9,723 nt of DNA. Source: Acetobacteraceae bacterium. Lineage in GTDB: Bacteria > Pseudomonadota > Alphaproteobacteria > Acetobacterales > Acetobacteraceae. This document shows positions 1 to 8,697 of the stretch, one piece after another. Made by a program: the position numbers and the translations under genes. The stretch is from contig CANJXD010000188.1 of NCBI GenBank assembly GCA_947478535.1, forward strand, positions 1 to 9,723. Reading direction: 5' to 3'. Position 1 is the stretch's first letter, and each line of letters opens with the position of its first letter. The notes under the pieces were generated by a model. The model was not told the DNA's origin. It made no database searches and saw only the letters and a list, made by a program, of their open reading frames with translations.

Positions 1-348
1 GCCAAAGGGCGTGAGCCGCAGAAGAGCCGGAACAAAGTGCCCGCGCTGGAAGGCTGCCCGCAGAAGCGTGGCGTTTGCACGCGCGTCTATACCACCACGC
101 CGAAGAAGCCGAACTCGGCGCTTCGTAAGGTCGCCAAGGTGCGCCTGACGAACGGCTACGAAGTGGTGAGCTACATTCCTGGCGAGGGTCACAACCTCCA
201 GGAACATTCGGTGGTTCTGATCCGCGGTGGTCGCGTGAAGGACCTTCCGGGTGTGCGCTACCACATCCTGCGCGGCGTGCTGGACACGCAGGGCCTGCCG
301 AAGCGGCGCAAGCGGCGCTCGCTCTACGGCGCGAAGCGGCCGAAGTGA
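1..348 (+). CDS. rpsL: 30S ribosomal protein S12, 5'-truncated by window edge
   Basis: S12 sits at the 30S decoding centre and affects tRNA selection accuracy. Reading frame 1 is open from base 1 and gives 115 residues beginning [16 protein letters not shown]; the family is about 123-124 residues, so roughly the first eight codons lie outside the window. The GTG at position 37 is an internal Val codon, not the start. Highly conserved segments are visible: [25 protein letters not shown] and [13 protein letters not shown]. The lysines equivalent to E. coli Lys43 (in TPKKPNS) and Lys88 (in RVKDLPG) are both present, so this is the streptomycin-sensitive-type sequence at those sites. The Asp after the second lysine is the residue that RimO methylthiolates in E. 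coli. The gene is followed 11 nt later by rpsG, as usual for the str operon. Confidence 0.98.
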   Translation, partial: AKGREPQKSRNKVPALEGCPQKRGVCTRVYTTTPKKPNSALRKVAKVRLTNGYEVVSYIPGEGHNLQEHSVVLIRGGRVKDLPGVRYHILRGVLDTQGLPKRRKRRSLYGAKRPK

Positions 349-359
349 GGAGCTGAGTC

Positions 360-836
360 ATGTCGCGCCGCCATAGCGCTGAAAAGCGTGAAGTTCTGCC
401 GGACCCGAAGTTCGGTGACATCGTCCTCAGCCGTTTCATGAACGTGCTGATGTATGATGGGAAGAAGAGCACTGCCGAAGGCATTGTTTACGCCGCCATG
501 GATACGCTGAAGCGCCGCGGGGGTCCGAACAGCGACCCGTTGCGCGTGTTCCATGAGGCGATGGACAATGTGAAGCCCGCCGTCGAGGTGCGTTCGCGCC
601 GCGTCGGTGGTGCAACCTATCAGGTGCCTGTCGAAGTTCGGCCGGAGCGGCGCCAGGCGCTCGCCATCCGCTGGATCATCGACAGCGCGCGCAAGCGCGG
701 TGAGCATACGATGGAAGACCGCTTGTCTGCCGAGCTGATGGACGCCGCCAATAATCGCGGGTCGGCTGTCAAGAAGCGCGAAGACACGCACCGTATGGCA
801 GAGGCCAACAAGGCCTTCAGCCATTACCGCTGGTAA
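360..836 (+). CDS. rpsG: 30S ribosomal protein S7
   Basis: S7 nucleates assembly of the 30S head by binding the 3' major domain of 16S rRNA, and it lines the E site. The 158-residue product is close to the usual 156. It starts [20 protein letters not shown], a typical alphaproteobacterial S7 N-terminus, and contains the conserved [19 protein letters not shown] and [19 protein letters not shown] segments and the C-terminal [27 protein letters not shown] Shine-Dalgarno at 347-352, overlapping the rpsL stop, sits 7 nt before the ATG and fixes the start. The rpsL-rpsG spacer is only 11 nt, much shorter than the roughly 100-nt intercistronic region where S7 represses its own operon in E. coli, so that mechanism cannot be present in the same form. 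The next gene is tuf, not the expected fusA. Confidence 0.98.
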   Translation: MSRRHSAEKREVLPDPKFGDIVLSRFMNVLMYDGKKSTAEGIVYAAMDTLKRRGGPNSDPLRVFHEAMDNVKPAVEVRSRRVGGATYQVPVEVRPERRQALAIRWIIDSARKRGEHTMEDRLSAELMDAANNRGSAVKKREDTHRMAEANKAFSHYRW

Positions 837-864
837 ACCGACCCGATCTTTGAGGACCTGAGCG
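837..864 (+). other. rpsG-tuf spacer where fusA would be expected
   Basis: Only 28 nt separate the rpsG stop from the tuf ATG. The spacer contains a GAGGA Shine-Dalgarno at 852-856, 8 nt before the tuf start, and nothing else that I can recognise. In the canonical str operon the roughly 2.1-kb fusA gene lies here. No remnant of EF-G coding sequence is visible in the spacer or elsewhere in the window. Confidence 0.8.
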
Positions 865-2052
<1,188 letters not shown>

Positions 2053-2084
2053 GCGCGACGCGAAGGGATACGGGCCTCAGAGCC
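2053..2084 (+). promoter_or_regulatory. tuf-rpsJ spacer with weak ribosome binding site
   Basis: This 32-nt spacer joins the str and S10 gene blocks. The best purine run, AAGGGA at 2063-2068, lies 16 nt from the rpsJ ATG, farther than usual, and AGAG at 2079-2082 is only 2 nt away. rpsJ may therefore depend partly on coupling to tuf translation. The spacer is far too short for the E. coli-type S10 leader with its L4-responsive hairpins. I see no promoter elements or stable hairpin in it. Confidence 0.5.
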
Positions 2085-2393
2085 ATGGACAGCCAGAACA
2101 TCCGCATTCGCCTTAAGGCGTTCGATCACCGCGTGCTGGATGGCAGCACGCGGGAGATCGTCAACACGGCCAAGCGGACGGGCGCGCGGGTCCGCGGGCC
2201 CATCCCGCTTCCGACCCAGATTGAGCGCTTCACCGTGAACCGTTCCCCGCATGTCGATAAGAAGTCGCGTGAGCAGTTCGAGATTCGGACCCATCGCCGC
2301 CTTCTCGACATCGTCGACCCCACTCCGCAGACCGTGGACGCGCTGATGAAGCTCGACCTCGCCTCCGGTGTGGACGTCGAGATCAAGCTCTGA
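2085..2393 (+). CDS. rpsJ: 30S ribosomal protein S10 (NusE)
   Basis: S10 is a 30S head protein that also acts as NusE, binding NusB and NusG in transcription antitermination and in transcription-translation coupling. The 102-residue product matches the usual 102-103. It contains [14 protein letters not shown] near the N-terminus, the RGPIPLPT loop, the [20 protein letters not shown] segment, which is the most diagnostic S10 motif, and the [12 protein letters not shown] end. The ATG at 2085 gives the normal N-terminus although its Shine-Dalgarno is poorly spaced. It is the first gene of the S10 block, 32 nt after tuf and 22 nt before rplC. Confidence 0.98.
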   Translation: MDSQNIRIRLKAFDHRVLDGSTREIVNTAKRTGARVRGPIPLPTQIERFTVNRSPHVDKKSREQFEIRTHRRLLDIVDPTPQTVDALMKLDLASGVDVEIKL

Positions 2394-2415
2394 GCGGCGG
2401 GAGAGGACCAGGACC

Positions 2416-3105
2416 ATGGCCATTATCGGCCGTACCGGGCTGATCGCCCGCAAGCTGGGCATGACCCGGCTATTCAACGAGGACGGTTCGACCGTCCCCG
2501 TCACTGTCCTGCATCTCGATGAGGTGCGGGTCGTGGCGCAGCGCACGGTCGAGAAGGATGGCTATACGGCCCTCCAGGTCGGCATCGGGCGCGCCAAGCC
2601 GAAGAACGTGTCGAAGCCCCAGAAGGGTCACTTCGCGAAGGCGGGCGTCGAGGCGCCGCGCAGGACCGTCGAGTTCCGCGTCACGGAAGACGCGGTGCTG
2701 GCGCCTGGCGCGAAGCTCTCGGTGGAGCATTTCGTGAAGGGGCAGATCGTGGACTGCACCGGCGTGACCCAGGGTAAGGGTTTTGCGGGCGCCATGAAGC
2801 GCTGGAACTTCGCGGGCCTCGAAGCCTCACACGGCGTTTCGGTCAGCCACCGCTCGCATGGTTCGACGGGCAACCGTCAGGATCCGGGCAAGACCTTCAA
2901 GAACAAGAAGATGGCCGGTCATCTTGGTGTTGAGCGTGTGACCACCCAGAATCTGGTGATCGCCGGGCACGACACGGAGCGCGGCCTGCTGCTGGTGAAG
3001 GGCGCCATTCCGGGCCCGAAGGGCGGCTACGTGCTGGTGCGGGACGCTGTGAAGCGTGCGCGCCATGCCGATGCGCCGTTCCCCGCGGCTCTGGCGCAGG
3101 GGTAA
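2416..3105 (+). CDS. rplC: 50S ribosomal protein L3
   Basis: L3 binds 23S rRNA early in 50S assembly and sends a long loop toward the peptidyl transferase centre. The ATG at 2416 gives a 229-residue protein, slightly longer than E. coli's 209, starting [28 protein letters not shown] Shine-Dalgarno at 2401-2407, 8 nt upstream, supports this start. The frame stays open upstream to a GTG at 2368, but that would add 16 unrelated residues overlapping rpsJ and is rejected. The family signature lies at about residues 121-152 ([26 protein letters not shown]). Gln155 in the RQDPGK segment matches the Gln that PrmB methylates in E. coli L3 (Gln150). The C-terminal tail is about 15-20 residues longer than in E. 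coli. rplD begins 6 nt later. Confidence 0.97.
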   Translation: MAIIGRTGLIARKLGMTRLFNEDGSTVPVTVLHLDEVRVVAQRTVEKDGYTALQVGIGRAKPKNVSKPQKGHFAKAGVEAPRRTVEFRVTEDAVLAPGAKLSVEHFVKGQIVDCTGVTQGKGFAGAMKRWNFAGLEASHGVSVSHRSHGSTGNRQDPGKTFKNKKMAGHLGVERVTTQNLVIAGHDTERGLLLVKGAIPGPKGGYVLVRDAVKRARHADAPFPAALAQG

Positions 3106-3111
3106 TCGACG

Positions 3112-3759
3112 ATGCCTAAGGTTCCCGTCATCACGCTCGACAACGCCCCCGCGGGTGAGATCGAGCTGCCGGATGCGCTGTTCGGCGCTACGCCGCGCGC
3201 CGACATCCTGGCGCGCGTTGTCCACTGGCAGCTGGCCAAGCGCCGCGCCGGCACGCACAAGACCAAGGGTCTTGGCGAAGTGTCCGGCACGACCAAGAAG
3301 CCGTTCCGCCAGAAGGGCACGGGCAATGCCCGTCAGGGCTCGCTGCGCGCGCCGCAGTTCCGCACCGGTGGTGTGGTCCATGGCCCGGTTGTTCGCAGCC
3401 ACGCCTACAGCCTGAACAAGAAGGTCCGGCGCCTCGGCCTGATCAGCGCGCTCTCCGCCAAGCAGGCGGCCGGCAAGCTGGTGGTGCTCGATGTCGCTGC
3501 GGCCGGTGATGATGCCAAGACCGCCGCGATGGTTGCCCAGCTGAAGAAGCTCGGCTGGACCAGCGCGCTGGTGGTGGATGCCGCGGTGGATGAGGGCTTT
3601 GCCCGCGTCACCCGCAATATCCCGAAGGTGCAGGTGCTGCCGACGATGGGCGCCAACGTCTATGACATCCTCAAGTATGACGTGCTCGCGGTGACGCGCG
3701 CCGGCGTTGAGGCTCTCACGGCGCGGCTCAACGGCGTGACCGAGGAGAGCGCGGCATGA
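3112..3759 (+). CDS. rplD: 50S ribosomal protein L4
   Basis: L4 has a globular surface domain and a long loop lining the constriction of the peptide exit tunnel. In E. coli it also represses its own S10 operon through the mRNA leader, but no such leader is visible in this window. The 215-residue product is within the family range of about 200-210. The loop region is conserved at about residues 57-92, with [20 protein letters not shown] followed by [10 protein letters not shown]. Downstream are the [13 protein letters not shown] segment and the [21 protein letters not shown] end typical of L4. AGGGG at 3098-3102, across the end of rplC, is the probable Shine-Dalgarno. The stop codon overlaps the rplW start in an ATGA at 3756-3759, which implies translational coupling. 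Confidence 0.98.
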   Translation: MPKVPVITLDNAPAGEIELPDALFGATPRADILARVVHWQLAKRRAGTHKTKGLGEVSGTTKKPFRQKGTGNARQGSLRAPQFRTGGVVHGPVVRSHAYSLNKKVRRLGLISALSAKQAAGKLVVLDVAAAGDDAKTAAMVAQLKKLGWTSALVVDAAVDEGFARVTRNIPKVQVLPTMGANVYDILKYDVLAVTRAGVEALTARLNGVTEESAA

Positions 3760-4085
3760 GCGAGACCGCAACCAAGCCGCGCGTCGTCCTTTCGGCCGAG
3801 CGCGTCTATCAGATCATTCTTGCCCCCGTGGTGACGGAGAAGGCGAGCCGGCTGAATGAGTCCAGCCAGGTCACCTTCAAGGTCCTGCAGGACGCGACCA
3901 AGCCTGAGATCAAGGCGGCCGTTGAAAAGCTGTTCAACGTCAAGGTTGAGGCGGTGAACACGCTGGTCATGAAGGGCAAGGAAAAGCGGTTCCGCGGCCG
4001 TAAGGGCCAGCGGTCCGACTGGAAGAAGGCCATCGTCAAGCTGCAGGCCGGCCAGACGATCGACCTCACGACGGGGCTTGCGTGA
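3756..4085 (+). CDS. rplW: 50S ribosomal protein L23
   Basis: L23 sits at the exit of the peptide tunnel and is the docking site for trigger factor and signal recognition particle. The 109-residue product is slightly longer than E. coli's 100 because of an N-terminal stretch ([16 protein letters not shown]). The core is clear: [13 protein letters not shown] near residues 21-33, [22 protein letters not shown], then [20 protein letters not shown] and the DWKKAIVKL strand. The start overlaps the rplD stop in ATGA, and GAGGAGAG at 3742-3749 inside rplD serves as Shine-Dalgarno. rplB starts 4 nt after its stop. Confidence 0.97.
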   Translation: MSETATKPRVVLSAERVYQIILAPVVTEKASRLNESSQVTFKVLQDATKPEIKAAVEKLFNVKVEAVNTLVMKGKEKRFRGRKGQRSDWKKAIVKLQAGQTIDLTTGLA

Positions 4086-4089
4086 CGCC

Positions 4090-4923
4090 ATGGCATTGAA
4101 GAATTTCAAACCGGTCACTCCCTCGCTCCGCGGAACGGTCCTCGTTGACCGTTCGGAGCTTTGGAAGGGCAAGCCGGTCAAGGGTCTGACCGAGGGCAAG
4201 TCCCATTCGGGCGGGCGCAACAACCACGGTCGCACGACCGTTCGGTTCCGGGGCGGCGGACATAAGCAGTCCTACCGCATCGTGGACTTCAAGCGCCGCA
4301 AGTTTGGCATCCCGGCGACGGTGGAGCGGCTGGAGTATGACCCTAACCGGTCTGCCTGGATTGCCCTGCTGAAGTATCAGGACGGCGAACTCGCCTACAT
4401 CATCGCGCCGCAGCGCCTCAAGGCGGGCGATGCGGTGGTGGCGGCGGAACGCGCTGACATCAAGCCGGGCAACGCGATGCCGCTGGCGAACATCCCGGTC
4501 GGCACGATCGTCCACTGTGTGGAGATCAAGCCGGGCGCCGGCGCCAAGGTTGCTCGCGCGGCTGGCACCTATTGCCAGCTCGTCGGCAAGGATGTCGGCT
4601 ACGCGCAGGTCAAGCTGATGTCCGGTGAACTCCGCCTGGTGCGCGCCGAATGCATGGCGACCATCGGCGCGGTGTCGAACCCCGACAACAGCAACCAGCA
4701 GATCGGCAAGGCTGGCCGCACCCGGTGGATGGGCTTCCGTCCGCACGTCCGCGGCGTCGTCATGAACCCGGTCGACCACCCGCATGGTGGTGGTGAAGGC
4801 CGGACTTCCGGCGGTCGCCATCCGGTTACCCCGTGGGGCAAGCCCACGAAGGGTGCCAAGACCCGCAACAACAAGCGCACGGACCGGCTTATTGTCCGGC
4901 GCCGTAACGCGACGAAGGGCTGA
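4090..4923 (+). CDS. rplB: 50S ribosomal protein L2
   Basis: L2 is a primary 23S rRNA binding protein needed for subunit association and an intact peptidyl transferase centre. The ATG at 4090 gives 277 residues (E. coli 273) starting [19 protein letters not shown] four codons upstream at 4078 is also in frame but would overlap rplW and gives a non-family N-terminus, so it is rejected. Conserved parts are [54 protein letters not shown], and the C-terminal [14 protein letters not shown] containing His230, the counterpart of E. coli His229, a residue important for peptidyl transferase activity. The Shine-Dalgarno is weak (GGGG about 13 nt upstream inside rplW), so coupling to rplW translation is likely. 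Confidence 0.98.
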   Translation: MALKNFKPVTPSLRGTVLVDRSELWKGKPVKGLTEGKSHSGGRNNHGRTTVRFRGGGHKQSYRIVDFKRRKFGIPATVERLEYDPNRSAWIALLKYQDGELAYIIAPQRLKAGDAVVAAERADIKPGNAMPLANIPVGTIVHCVEIKPGAGAKVARAAGTYCQLVGKDVGYAQVKLMSGELRLVRAECMATIGAVSNPDNSNQQIGKAGRTRWMGFRPHVRGVVMNPVDHPHGGGEGRTSGGRHPVTPWGKPTKGAKTRNNKRTDRLIVRRRNATKG

Positions 4924-4929
4924 TCGGCG

Positions 4930-5208
4930 ATGTCGCGCAGCGTCTGGAAGGGGCCGTTCGTTGACGGCTACCTGCTCAACAAGGCAGAGGCGGCCCGTGG
5001 TTCGGGGCGGAACGAGATCATCAAGATCTGGTCCCGCCGCAGCACGATCCTGCCGCAGTTCGTCGGTCTCACCTTCGGCGTCTACAACGGGAAGAAGTTC
5101 ATCCCGGTGCAGGTGAACGAGAACATGGTGGGCCACAAGTTCGGCGAATTCTCGCCGACGCGGACCTTCACCGGCCACTCGGCTGACAAGAAGGCCAAGC
5201 GGGGCTGA
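4930..5208 (+). CDS. rpsS: 30S ribosomal protein S19
   Basis: S19 lies in the 30S head, forms a tight pair with S13 and contacts the A-site region. The 92-residue product equals the usual length. It starts [18 protein letters not shown] and carries the family signature at about residues 63-83 ([18 protein letters not shown], then TGH). GAAGGG at 4914-4919, in the last codons of rplB, is the likely Shine-Dalgarno, 10 nt before the ATG. The gap to rplB is 6 nt. rplV begins 1 nt after the stop. Confidence 0.98.
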   Translation: MSRSVWKGPFVDGYLLNKAEAARGSGRNEIIKIWSRRSTILPQFVGLTFGVYNGKKFIPVQVNENMVGHKFGEFSPTRTFTGHSADKKAKRG

Positions 5209-5209
5209 C

Positions 5210-5614
5210 ATGAGCAAGCCGAAGCATGAACGCGGTCTCTCGGAGACCGAAGCGCAGGCCGTCACGAAGAACATTCGTGTCAGCCCGCGCAAGCTGAACC
5301 TGGTGGCGGGGTTGATCCGCGGTCGTACGGCGCAGGACGCCGTTGCGACGCTGACCTTCTCCAAGCGCCGGATTGCGCAGACCGTGAAGAAGACGCTGGA
5401 AAGCGCCATCGCCAACGCCGAGAACAACCACAGCCTTGATGTCGATCGTCTGATCGTCACCCAGGCCGAGGTCGGTCGCGCCGTGGTGATGAAGCGCTTC
5501 CACGCTCGCGGCCGCGGCCGTTCCTCGCGGGTCGAGAAGTGGTTCAGCCATCTGAAGATCGTGGTGGCCGAGCAGACGGTGCAGGCGCCGGCGGCACAGC
5601 AGGAGGCCGCGTAA
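5210..5614 (+). CDS. rplV: 50S ribosomal protein L22
   Basis: L22 contacts all domains of 23S rRNA, and its beta-hairpin lines the exit tunnel where macrolides and stalling peptides are sensed. The 134-residue product is longer than E. coli's 110, owing to about 10 extra residues at the N-terminus ([18 protein letters not shown]) and an Ala/Gln-rich C-terminal tail ([11 protein letters not shown]). The core has [33 protein letters not shown] and the hairpin and strand segment [20 protein letters not shown] with SHLKIVV. The ATG lies 1 nt after the rpsS stop, so coupling is expected. The end of the gene contains a strong AGGAGG at 5601-5606 that serves rpsC. Confidence 0.97.
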   Translation: MSKPKHERGLSETEAQAVTKNIRVSPRKLNLVAGLIRGRTAQDAVATLTFSKRRIAQTVKKTLESAIANAENNHSLDVDRLIVTQAEVGRAVVMKRFHARGRGRSSRVEKWFSHLKIVVAEQTVQAPAAQQEAA

Positions 5615-5615
5615 C

Positions 5616-6293
5616 ATGGGTCACAAAGTCAACCCGATCGGGCTCCGGCTCGGCATCAATCGCACATGGGATAGCCGCTGGTATGCCAGCGCCGACTATG
5701 CGCGGATGCTGCATGAAGACCTGAAGCTGCGTAAGACGCTGCGTGACCGCCTCAAGGGCGCCGGCGTTTCCCGCGTGGTGATCGAGCGTCCGGCGAAGAA
5801 GCCACGCGTCACGATCCATGCGGCGCGGCCTGGTGTCGTCATCGGCAAGAAGGGCGCTGACATCGAGAACCTGCGCAAGGACCTGGCCAAGATGGCCGGG
5901 GCCGAGGTCTCGCTGAACATCGTCGAGATCCGCAAGCCCGAGATCGACAGCACGCTGGTGGCCGAGAGCATCGCCCAGCAGCTGGAACGCCGGGTCGCTT
6001 TCCGCCGCGCGATGAAGCGCGCGGTGCAGTCCGCCATGCGCCTGGGCGCCGGCGGCATCCGCATCAACTGCTCCGGCCGTCTCGGTGGGGCGGAAATCGC
6101 GCGGATGGAGTGGTATCGCGAAGGTCGCGTGCCGCTGCATACCCTGCGTGCGGATATTGATTTCGGCACCGCGACGGCGAAGACCACTTATGGCACCTGC
6201 GGTGTCAAGGTTTGGATCTTCAAGGGCGAGGTCATGGGCCATGATCCGATGGCGCAGGACAAGCGCGCCGCGGAACAGGCGCCGCAGCGCTGA
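5616..6293 (+). CDS. rpsC: 30S ribosomal protein S3
   Basis: S3 lies at the mRNA entry channel of the 30S subunit and contributes, with S4 and S5, to mRNA unwinding. The 225-residue product is close to E. coli's 233. It begins [20 protein letters not shown], as in nearly all bacterial S3. A type II KH domain is visible, with the [18 protein letters not shown] helix-turn motif at about residues 73-90 (GKKG loop at 77-80). The basic [16 protein letters not shown] stretch near 129-144 covers the residues tied to helicase activity, and the C-terminal domain has [14 protein letters not shown] and [14 protein letters not shown] full AGGAGG at 5601-5606, inside the last codons of rplV, sits 9 nt before the ATG. 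The spacer to rplV is a single base. Confidence 0.98.
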   Translation: MGHKVNPIGLRLGINRTWDSRWYASADYARMLHEDLKLRKTLRDRLKGAGVSRVVIERPAKKPRVTIHAARPGVVIGKKGADIENLRKDLAKMAGAEVSLNIVEIRKPEIDSTLVAESIAQQLERRVAFRRAMKRAVQSAMRLGAGGIRINCSGRLGGAEIARMEWYREGRVPLHTLRADIDFGTATAKTTYGTCGVKVWIFKGEVMGHDPMAQDKRAAEQAPQR

Positions 6294-6306
6294 GGAATGA
6301 CGTGAT

Positions 6307-6735
6307 ATGCTGCAGCCGAAGCGGACTACTTATCGAAAGGCCCATAAGGGCCGAATCAAGGGCGTTGCGAAGGGCGGCTTCACGCTGACCTTCGGCGGCT
6401 TTGGCCTGAAGGCGCTGGAGCCCGAGCGGGTGACGGCGCGTCAGATCGAGGCAGCCCGTCGTGCGATCACTCGTGCGATGAAGCGCCAGGGTCGCGTATG
6501 GATCCGGATCTTCCCGGACGTGCCCGTCTCGACGAAGCCGGCCGAGGTCCGCATGGGCTCCGGCAAGGGCGCGCCCGAGTATTGGGTGGCGCGGGTAAAG
6601 CCCGGGCGGATCATGTTCGAACTTGACGGTGTCCCGAACGACATCGCGCGCGAAGCTCTCGCGCTCGGTGCCGCGAAGTTGCCGATCAAGACGAAGGTCG
6701 TGACGCGCCTCGGCGCGACGCCGGTGGAGGCCTGA
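6307..6735 (+). CDS. rplP: 50S ribosomal protein L16
   Basis: L16 joins the 50S subunit late and helps position tRNA acceptor arms near the peptidyl transferase centre. The 142-residue product is near the usual 136-140. It starts [19 protein letters not shown] and contains [29 protein letters not shown] and the signature around [20 protein letters not shown]. Arg82 in the [10 protein letters not shown] segment corresponds to E. coli Arg81, which is hydroxylated there by YcfD (RoxA). GAGGA at 6292-6296, overlapping the rpsC stop, is 10 nt before the ATG. The gene is followed 1 nt later by rpmC. Confidence 0.98.
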   Translation: MLQPKRTTYRKAHKGRIKGVAKGGFTLTFGGFGLKALEPERVTARQIEAARRAITRAMKRQGRVWIRIFPDVPVSTKPAEVRMGSGKGAPEYWVARVKPGRIMFELDGVPNDIAREALALGAAKLPIKTKVVTRLGATPVEA

Positions 6736-6736
6736 G

Positions 6737-6952
6737 ATGGCGCAGACCAAGATTGCGGACGTTCGCGCGAAGAGCGCGGACGAACTGCAGGAGATGCTGG
6801 TGAACCTTCGGAAGGAGCAGTTCAATCTGCGCTTTCAGCGGGCCACCGGGCAGCTTGAGGCGGTGAGCCGCATCAAGCATGTGCGGCGCGACATCGCGCG
6901 TGCGAAGACGATCATGGCCGAGCGCAACCGCGCCCCGGCGAAGCAAGCGTAA
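6737..6952 (+). CDS. rpmC: 50S ribosomal protein L29
   Basis: L29 is a small helical protein near the tunnel exit, next to L23. The 71-residue product fits the family range of about 63-72. It shows the two-helix pattern with ADVRAKSADELQEMLVNLRK, EQFNLRFQRATGQLEAVSRI and KHVRRDIARAKTIM. The phrase QLEAVSRIKHVRRDIAR is the diagnostic L29 signature. GGAGG at 6726-6730, in the last codons of rplP, lies 6 nt before the ATG. The gene is separated from rplP by one base and from rpsQ by 12 nt, the standard order rplP-rpmC-rpsQ. Confidence 0.97.
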   Translation: MAQTKIADVRAKSADELQEMLVNLRKEQFNLRFQRATGQLEAVSRIKHVRRDIARAKTIMAERNRAPAKQA

Positions 6953-6964
6953 GGGGGCCGGACG

Positions 6965-7258
6965 ATGCCGAGGCGCGTCCTCACGGGCCGGGTGGTCAGC
7001 GAAAAGACCGACAAGACGATTACCGTCCTTGTCGAGCGTCGCGTGATGCATCCGCTCTACAAGAAGTTCATCCGGCGCTCGAAGAAGTACGCCGCGCATG
7101 ACGAAGCCAACCTGTGCAAGGAAGGCGACATGGTGTCGATCGAGGAGTGCCGCCCGATCAGCAAGACGAAGTCTTGGCTGGTGGTGGTGCGCAACGGCCA
7201 GTCCGTCGATCGGCCTGCCGGCTTCGATGCGCCGGCTGCCGCGACGGCAGCGGTCTGA
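6965..7258 (+). CDS. rpsQ: 30S ribosomal protein S17
   Basis: S17 is a primary 16S rRNA binder at the 5' domain and has an OB fold. The product is 97 residues against 84 in E. coli. The core is conserved, with [20 protein letters not shown] near the N-terminus, [19 protein letters not shown], and [20 protein letters not shown]. The extra length is a C-terminal tail (about residues 80-97) that is Ala-rich and probably flexible. AAGGGGG at 6951-6957 is 7 nt from the ATG. It closes the S10 block. The 15-nt spacer to rplN has no promoter-like feature, so the S10 and spc blocks appear to be co-transcribed. Confidence 0.97.
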   Translation: MPRRVLTGRVVSEKTDKTITVLVERRVMHPLYKKFIRRSKKYAAHDEANLCKEGDMVSIEECRPISKTKSWLVVVRNGQSVDRPAGFDAPAAATAAV

Positions 7259-7273
7259 GGCCGGGAGCAGGAC

Positions 7274-7642
7274 ATGATCCAGGTCGAAAGCAACCTCGAC
7301 GTCGCCGACAATTCCGGTGCGCGCCGCGTCCAGTGCATCAAGGTGCTGGGCGGCTCGAAGCGGAAGACGGCGTCGGTGGGCGACGTCATCGTCGTCTCCA
7401 TCAAGGAGGCGATTCCGCGCGCCAAGGTGAAGAAGGGCGAAGTGCATCGCGCCGTCATCGTCCGCACGGCTTACCCCGTGCGGCGCATCGACGGCACCGC
7501 GATCCGCTTCGACAACAACGCCGCGGTGCTCATCAACAAGCAGGGCGAGCCGATCGGCACCCGTATCTTCGGACCGGTTGTCCGTGAGCTGCGCGGGAAG
7601 AAGTTCATGAAGATCATCTCGCTGGCGCCGGAGGTCCTGTAA
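7274..7642 (+). CDS. rplN: 50S ribosomal protein L14
   Basis: L14 sits on the 50S interface and, with L19, forms intersubunit bridges to 16S rRNA. It is also the docking site of the silencing factor RsfS in other bacteria. The 122-residue product matches the usual 122-123. It begins [20 protein letters not shown], has [20 protein letters not shown], and carries the family signature at about residues 60-88 ([20 protein letters not shown], then NNAAVLIN). GGGAG at 7263-7267 is 6 nt before the ATG. It is the usual first gene of the spc operon. Confidence 0.98.
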   Translation: MIQVESNLDVADNSGARRVQCIKVLGGSKRKTASVGDVIVVSIKEAIPRAKVKKGEVHRAVIVRTAYPVRRIDGTAIRFDNNAAVLINKQGEPIGTRIFGPVVRELRGKKFMKIISLAPEVL

Positions 7643-7646
7643 GGCC

Positions 7647-7967
7647 ATGGCCGCGAAGATCAGGAAGGGTGACCGGGTCCAGGTTCTGGCCGGTCGCGAC
7701 AAGGGCAAGCGGGGCGATGTCATTCGCGTCGTGCCCGAGGAAAACCGCGCCTTCGTGCAGGGCGTGAATATGGTGAAGCGGCACGAGAAGCCGCAGGGCA
7801 TGGGCCGTCCGGGCGGCATCGTCGAGAAGGAGGGGCCGATCAACCTCTCCAACCTGGCGCTGCTCGATCCGAAGTCGGACAAGCCGACTCGCGTCGGCTT
7901 CAAGGAGCTCGAGGATGGCCGCAAGGTTCGCGTGGCCAAGGCCTCGGGCGAGGTGATTGATCGATGA
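7647..7967 (+). CDS. rplX: 50S ribosomal protein L24
   Basis: L24 is one of the two assembly-initiating proteins of the 50S subunit and later sits near the tunnel exit. The 106-residue product is normal (about 103-107). It contains a KOW motif at about residues 6-33 ([20 protein letters not shown]), then [13 protein letters not shown] and [20 protein letters not shown], all typical of L24. GGAGG at 7630-7634, within the end of rplN, lies 12 nt upstream. The stop overlaps the rplE start in an ATGA at 7964-7967. In E. coli the S8 repressor-binding site lies around the rplX-rplE junction; with a 4-nt overlap here there is no comparable intercistronic site. Confidence 0.97.
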   Translation: MAAKIRKGDRVQVLAGRDKGKRGDVIRVVPEENRAFVQGVNMVKRHEKPQGMGRPGGIVEKEGPINLSNLALLDPKSDKPTRVGFKELEDGRKVRVAKASGEVIDR

Positions 7968-8665
7968 GCGATTCGAAGAAGGGCGGCAAGTCGTCCGCCA
8001 AGTCCTCGGCGAAGAAGCCGGCCGCTGGTGCGGCGAAGGGTGCGGATCAGCGCGGCAGCGGGCTTACGCCCTCCGCCGCCGCGATCGCCAAGGCGGGGCC
8101 CGCCAAGGCTTCGCCGGATGAGGCACCGCGGCTTCGCAAGCTGTATGACGAGGTGGTGCGCGCAAGCCTCACCGAGGAGTTCAGCTACAAGAACCCGATG
8201 CAGGTTCCGAAGCTCGAAAAGATCGTCATCAACATGGGCGTCGGCGAAGCCGCCGGTGACCAGAAGAAGCTTGATGCGGCGGTGTCGGATCTGCTGGCGA
8301 TTGCTGGCCAGAAGCCGGTGAAGACGAAGGCCCGCAAGGCCATCGCGGGGTTCAAGATCCGCGAAGGCCAGGCGATTGGCTGCAAGGTCACGCTCCGCAA
8401 GGCGCGGATGTACGAGTTTCTCGACCGCCTGGTGACCATCGCCATGCCGCGGGTTCGGGACTTCCGTGGCCTGCCTGGTAACAAGGGCTTCGATGGCCGT
8501 GGCAATTTTGCCATGGGCCTGAAGGAGCAGATTGTGTTCCCCGAGATCAACTACGATAAGGTGGACGCGATCCGCGGCATGGACATTCAGTTCGTGACGA
8601 CCGCGAAGACCGACAGGGAAGCGAAGGCCTTGCTCAAGGCTTTCTCCCTTCCTTTCGCCAACTGA
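7964..8665 (+). CDS. rplE: 50S ribosomal protein L5 with long N-terminal extension
   Basis: L5 forms the 5S rRNA particle with L18 and L25 in the central protuberance and contacts P-site tRNA. The conserved core starts near residue 56 ([20 protein letters not shown]) and includes [59 protein letters not shown] and the end [11 protein letters not shown]. The total is 233 residues against about 179 in E. coli, and nearly all of the excess is the first 53 or so residues. These are rich in Lys, Ala, Ser and Gly and look disordered. The start at 7964 is supported by the ATGA overlap with rplX. No in-frame ATG, GTG or TTG occurs between it and the core start; the first possible later starts are GTG codons already inside the core helix. 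I infer that the extension is translated. Confidence 0.96.
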   Translation: MSDSKKGGKSSAKSSAKKPAAGAAKGADQRGSGLTPSAAAIAKAGPAKASPDEAPRLRKLYDEVVRASLTEEFSYKNPMQVPKLEKIVINMGVGEAAGDQKKLDAAVSDLLAIAGQKPVKTKARKAIAGFKIREGQAIGCKVTLRKARMYEFLDRLVTIAMPRVRDFRGLPGNKGFDGRGNFAMGLKEQIVFPEINYDKVDAIRGMDIQFVTTAKTDREAKALLKAFSLPFAN

Positions 8666-8673
8666 TTTGGAAA

Positions 8674-8697
8674 ACCGCCCGGTGCTGCCGGGCAGGT
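8674..8697 (+). promoter_or_regulatory. GC-rich hairpin in the rplE-rpsN spacer
   Basis: The largest spacer in the window (8666-8717, 52 nt) contains a perfect inverted repeat, GCCCGG at 8677-8682 and CCGGGC at 8688-8693, around a 5-nt TGCTG loop. The stem can extend by ACC (8674-8676) pairing with GGT (8695-8697) if A8694 is bulged, for 9 base pairs in all. No T-run follows, so it is not a classical intrinsic terminator. It ends 3 nt before the GGAGGA Shine-Dalgarno of rpsN. It may be an mRNA-processing or stability element, or a translational control element; the sequence alone does not say which. Confidence 0.5.

Noticed and set aside
2368..2415. Upstream in-frame GTG start for rplC
   Set aside because: It would overlap the end of rpsJ and add 16 residues foreign to L3. 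The ATG at 2416 has a good Shine-Dalgarno 8 nt upstream and gives the family N-terminus.
4078..4089. Upstream in-frame TTG start for rplB
   Set aside because: It would overlap rplW and add four residues not found in L2. The ATG at 4090 yields the normal N-terminus.
4066..5460. A 464-codon open frame on the minus strand opposite rplW, rplB, rpsS and rplV
   Set aside because: It lies wholly antisense to four unmistakable ribosomal protein genes. Long antisense frames are expected in high-GC DNA with G/C-ending codons. The translation is Arg/Ala/His/Leu-rich with no recognisable domain.
6686..7939. A 417-codon open frame on the minus strand opposite rplP through rplX
   Set aside because: It is antisense to five conserved genes, with composition typical of GC-driven shadow frames. 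No family motif or convincing translation signal was seen.
8674..8697. The rplE-rpsN hairpin as a rho-independent terminator
   Set aside because: The stem is GC-rich but no T-run follows, and the operon continues with strong Shine-Dalgarno sequences and canonical gene order beyond it.
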